Part shown: piece by piece, positions 61,594 through 64,000 of the stretch
How positions within the stretch are numbered: the stretch's first letter is position 1
How the letters are laid out: the number at the start of each line of letters is the position of its first letter
Origin: Candidatus Gastranaerophilales bacterium
GTDB taxonomy: Bacteria; Cyanobacteriota; Vampirovibrionia; Gastranaerophilales; Gastranaerophilaceae
Direction of reading: 5' to 3'
Assembly: GCA_944323165.1 (NCBI GenBank)
Contig: CALURK010000002.1
Location: 124,001 to 188,000 of the forward strand
Length of the DNA: 64,000 bases
The notes under the pieces: generated by a model
Databases searched by the model: none
What the model was told of the DNA's origin: nothing
Seen by the model: the letters and a program-made list of their open reading frames with translations, nothing else
Position numbers and translations under genes: made by a program

Positions 61594-62532
61594 TTACATT
61601 TCATCTTTTAGTAAATGGGTAAAGTATTCGATTGTGTTATCTAAGCCTTTATATATGTCAATTTTAGGTTCCCAATTTAAATATTTCTTGGCTATAGAAA
61701 TATCTGGTTGACGTTTAGCGGGATCATCTTTGGGAAGTTGAGTATATATGATTTTTGATTTAGAATTTGTTATTTGTATAATGAGTTCAGCAAATTCTAA
61801 TATTGTCCGTTCGCTAGGATTTCCTAAATTGACAGGTCCTGTTAAATCTGATTCCATCATTTTTATTAAGCCATCTACCAAGTCGTCAACATAACAAAAA
61901 GAACGAGTTTGTGTGCCTTTTCCGTATATTGTTATGTCTTCATTTTTTAAAGCCTGTAAAATAAAGTTAGAAACAACTCTTCCGTCATCGGGCGTCATAT
62001 AAGGACCATAGGTGTTAAAGATTCTAACAATTTTTGTATCTAAACCCTCTGTTCTATGGTAATCCATTATAAGAGTTTCTGCACATCTTTTGCCTTCATC
62101 ATAGCAGCTTCTTATCCCGATTGGGTTTACATTTCCCCAATAACTTTCAACTTGCGGATGGATTAGGGGATCTCCATATACTTCACTTGTTGAAGCTTGG
62201 AGTATTTTGGCTTTGTATTTTTTCGCAAGCTCCAACATATTTATAATTCCAAGAACTGAAGTCTGCATTGTTTTTATAGGATCATACTGGTAATGAGGAG
62301 GACTTGCAGGACAGGCCAAATTATATATTTCATCAACTTCTATATCAATTGGGTTTATTATATCGTGTTCGATGAGTCGAAAATTAGGATTTTGAATAAA
62401 TTGTTCTATATTTTTATGTCTGCCTGTAAAAAAATTATCAAGACACATTACAATATTATTTTCACTTAGTAATTTTTTACATAAATGAGTGCCAATAAAA
62501 CCTGCTCCGCCTGTTATTAATATTTTCTTCAT
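61594..62532 (-). CDS. UDP-glucuronate decarboxylase-like (UDP-xylose synthase) NAD-dependent sugar epimerase
   Basis: Short-chain dehydrogenase-type enzyme of nucleotide-sugar metabolism. GGAGFIG (8-14) is the NAD-binding loop; the catalytic YxxxK is in SCYDEGKR (about 142-149); [18 protein letters not shown] and [14 protein letters not shown]-type segments ([15 protein letters not shown]) fit the UXS subgroup. 312 residues, cytoplasmic. It supplies sugars for cell-surface glycans, consistent with rmlA in the window. Confidence 0.88.
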   Translation of the reverse strand: MKKILITGGAGFIGTHLCKKLLSENNIVMCLDNFFTGRHKNIEQFIQNPNFRLIEHDIINPIDIEVDEIYNLACPASPPHYQYDPIKTMQTSVLGIINMLELAKKYKAKILQASTSEVYGDPLIHPQVESYWGNVNPIGIRSCYDEGKRCAETLIMDYHRTEGLDTKIVRIFNTYGPYMTPDDGRVVSNFILQALKNEDITIYGKGTQTRSFCYVDDLVDGLIKMMESDLTGPVNLGNPSERTILEFAELIIQITNSKSKIIYTQLPKDDPAKRQPDISIAKKYLNWEPKIDIYKGLDNTIEYFTHLLKDEM

Positions 62533-62641
62533 AGATAAAATTTTAACATAAACATAAATTTATTACATTTTGTTAATTATTACTTTATTAACAGATTCTT
62601 TTTGTGTACACTGTACGTGTATGGTTAAAAGGAGGGCAAGT

Positions 62642-63283
62642 ATGCCAAAATTTAATTTGATGTCATATATTATGCCGCCTGAGGATAAAATGTTTTTTAC
62701 ACTATTCCAGAACAGTGCGGAACTTTGTATAGAAACGGCAAAATTATACTTAGAAATTATAGAATCTGGACTTAATGAAGAGAAGAAAGAGGAGGTTCTT
62801 AAAGCTAAAAAGAAAGGTTCTTTATCTCTGAAGTTAACATTAAAACAGTTAAATAAAAGTTTTATAACGCCGCTGGAGCGTGAGGACATTCAATATATAG
62901 CCGTAAATTTATATAAAATCAATAAAAAAATTGGAAAAGCCTGCTTAAACTTAGACGTATACAAATTAAAAAAGTGTACTGAAGAAATGAAAGAGCAGGC
63001 TTCAATTTTGGTCAAGGCTTCCTGTAAACTTGCTGAAATTATCAAATGTCTTAAAAAGGTAAGTGATGTTGAATTAATCACAAAATTGAATATTGAAATG
63101 AAAGAGCTTGAAACTTATGGTGACGGAGTTCATAGAAAAGCAATTTCAGATTTATTTTCCGGCAAATATGATGCGCTTGAGGTTATCAAATTGAGAGATA
63201 TTTACAAAGATATCGAGAATTCTCTTGATACTTGCTATCATATTTCGGATACAATTTTGAATGTTGCTTTGAAGCAAAGTTAA
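62642..63283 (+). CDS. PhoU-like (DUF47) phosphate-transport regulator
   Basis: 213 residues of helical bundle. The DUF47/PhoU pattern is visible in DKMFFTLFQNSAELCIETAKLYLEI, REDIQYIAVNLYKINKKIGKACLNLDVYKLKKC and KLRDIYKDIENSLDTCYHISDTIL. ATG 62642 has AGGAGGG upstream; the frame extends 24 codons upstream. It is 13 bp before a PiT transporter, the usual partner, which it probably regulates. Confidence 0.92.
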   Translation: MPKFNLMSYIMPPEDKMFFTLFQNSAELCIETAKLYLEIIESGLNEEKKEEVLKAKKKGSLSLKLTLKQLNKSFITPLEREDIQYIAVNLYKINKKIGKACLNLDVYKLKKCTEEMKEQASILVKASCKLAEIIKCLKKVSDVELITKLNIEMKELETYGDGVHRKAISDLFSGKYDALEVIKLRDIYKDIENSLDTCYHISDTILNVALKQS

Positions 63284-63296
63284 GGGCTGGAAATTT

Positions 63297-64000
63297 ATGA
63301 TAACGATTTTATTACTAATAGCTGTAGTAGCAATAGCATTAATTTTTGAATTTATAAACGGGTTTCATGATTGCGCAAACGCAATTGCAACAGTTGTTTC
63401 GACAAAAGTTTTATCTCCGAGGCATGCCGTTCTTTTCGGGGCAAGCCTTGAATTTATAGGAGCATTAACCGGAACTCACGTTGCAAAAACTATAGGTTCA
63501 GGGATTGTTAATTCTGAGATGATAACTTTGACGGTAATTTTTTGTGCGCTGTTAGCGGCAGTATTGTGGAATCTCTTAACATGGTATTTGGGACTGCCTT
63601 CGAGTTCTTCTCACGCATTAATTGGCGGACTTCTGGGAGCAACAATTGTAAAAGCAGGATTAAGTGCAGTGCACTTTACAACTTTGATTGATAAAGTCAT
63701 AATACCGATGTTTACTTCTCCGCTTTTAGGCTTTTGTGTAGGTTTTTCTTTTATGCTCTTCTTGATAAGGATTTTGAACCGTGCAAACCCTCAAAAAGTA
63801 AATAAACGTTTCAGAAAGCTGCAATTATTTTCATCAGGCTTAATGGCATTAAGCCACGGCTCAAATGATGCCCAAAAAACGATGGGTATAATCACACTTG
63901 CACTTCTTGCCGGCGGAGTTTTGCATAAAGGTCCTGACGGTGATTTTGAAATACCTTTGTTTGTAATAATTGTTTGTGCTCTTATGATGGCTGCAGGTAC
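63297..64000 (+). CDS. pit: PiT-family inorganic phosphate transporter (cut by window end)
   Basis: An open frame from ATG 63297 runs to the window edge without a stop. The start is a membrane segment followed by the family motif FEFINGFHDCANAIATVVSTKVLSP (about 17-41), GASLEFIGALTGTHVAKTI, and the second copy SSGLMALSHGSNDAQKTMGII (about 179-199). This is typical of PiT permeases. Only about 234 residues are present. It follows its DUF47 partner in one operon. Confidence 0.93.
   Translation, partial: MITILLLIAVVAIALIFEFINGFHDCANAIATVVSTKVLSPRHAVLFGASLEFIGALTGTHVAKTIGSGIVNSEMITLTVIFCALLAAVLWNLLTWYLGLPSSSSHALIGGLLGATIVKAGLSAVHFTTLIDKVIIPMFTSPLLGFCVGFSFMLFLIRILNRANPQKVNKRFRKLQLFSSGLMALSHGSNDAQKTMGIITLALLAGGVLHKGPDGDFEIPLFVIIVCALMMAAG

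Overview
The window is an AT-rich bacterial chromosome segment of 64 kb with dense coding, no rRNA, tRNA, transposase, integrase or CRISPR array that I can see. The mix suggests a fermentative, non-photosynthetic relative of the Cyanobacteria, probably a gut Gastranaerophilales (Vampirovibrionia/Melainabacteria). The reasons are an outer membrane gene (lpxA), a Mla/TGD-type lipid permease, a group-3 SigF-like sigma factor beside a prepilin peptidase, a flavodiiron protein with rubredoxin (anaerobe oxygen defence), GH57/DUF3536 and GH13 glucan enzymes, and many lineage-type proteins with no recognisable family. The assignment is inference; no marker was searched.

Layout. 1-5.5 kb: a Cys/Ser/Gly repeat peptide, a membrane-associated unknown, rplS-rbgA, an EamA transporter, a non-coding-looking gap holding a candidate type I toxin/antisense RNA pair, and lpxA. 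5.5-12.4 kb: GH57 enzyme, exported OB-like protein, sigma factor overlapping gcvPB, TPR protein. 12.6-19.2 kb: a large unknown (MGM-x-ASQ family), then ffh-pth-TPR-U32 peptidase. 19.2-30 kb: a glycine-zipper repeat protein, era, a GH13 enzyme, a structured leader before a second membrane unknown, radical SAM, MFS transporter, rph. 30-44 kb: another large unknown, rqcH, rmlA, a thioredoxin-like protein, a J-domain protein, queE, pilD-sigF, mlaE, two different branched-chain aminotransferases, and a dicarboxylate/glutamate symporter. 44-64 kb: valS, a second MGM-x-ASQ protein, a protein-quality-control and tRNA block (lone ClpX-type zinc finger, HEAT-like protein, ruvX, DUF1292, lone Clp N-domain protein, tilS, hpt), fprA-rubredoxin, clpP-clpX, a giant EF-hand protein, UDP-xylose synthase-like protein, and a PhoU-like/PiT phosphate pair cut by the window end.

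The most striking result is a shared three-part promoter in front of four scattered genes for large unknown proteins (12631, 31666, 49203, 61496): TTTGTAACAA, exactly 15 bp, TAAAGTTT, 11-12 bp, GCCGTAA. The last two boxes match the flagellar/FliA-SigD class of promoters, although no flagellar gene is in the window. The targets have no N-terminal signal peptide and two of them are homologous to each other. I infer an alternative-sigma regulon, perhaps for exported or surface proteins, and the window encodes two possible sigma factors.

Other leads are a 34-codon hydrophobic ORF with an antisense transcript over its ribosome binding site, a His-rich leader ORF whose structure can hide the ribosome binding site of the next gene, Clp recognition domains encoded without their ATPase, and a short P-S-F-K-G motif recurring in otherwise unrelated proteins.
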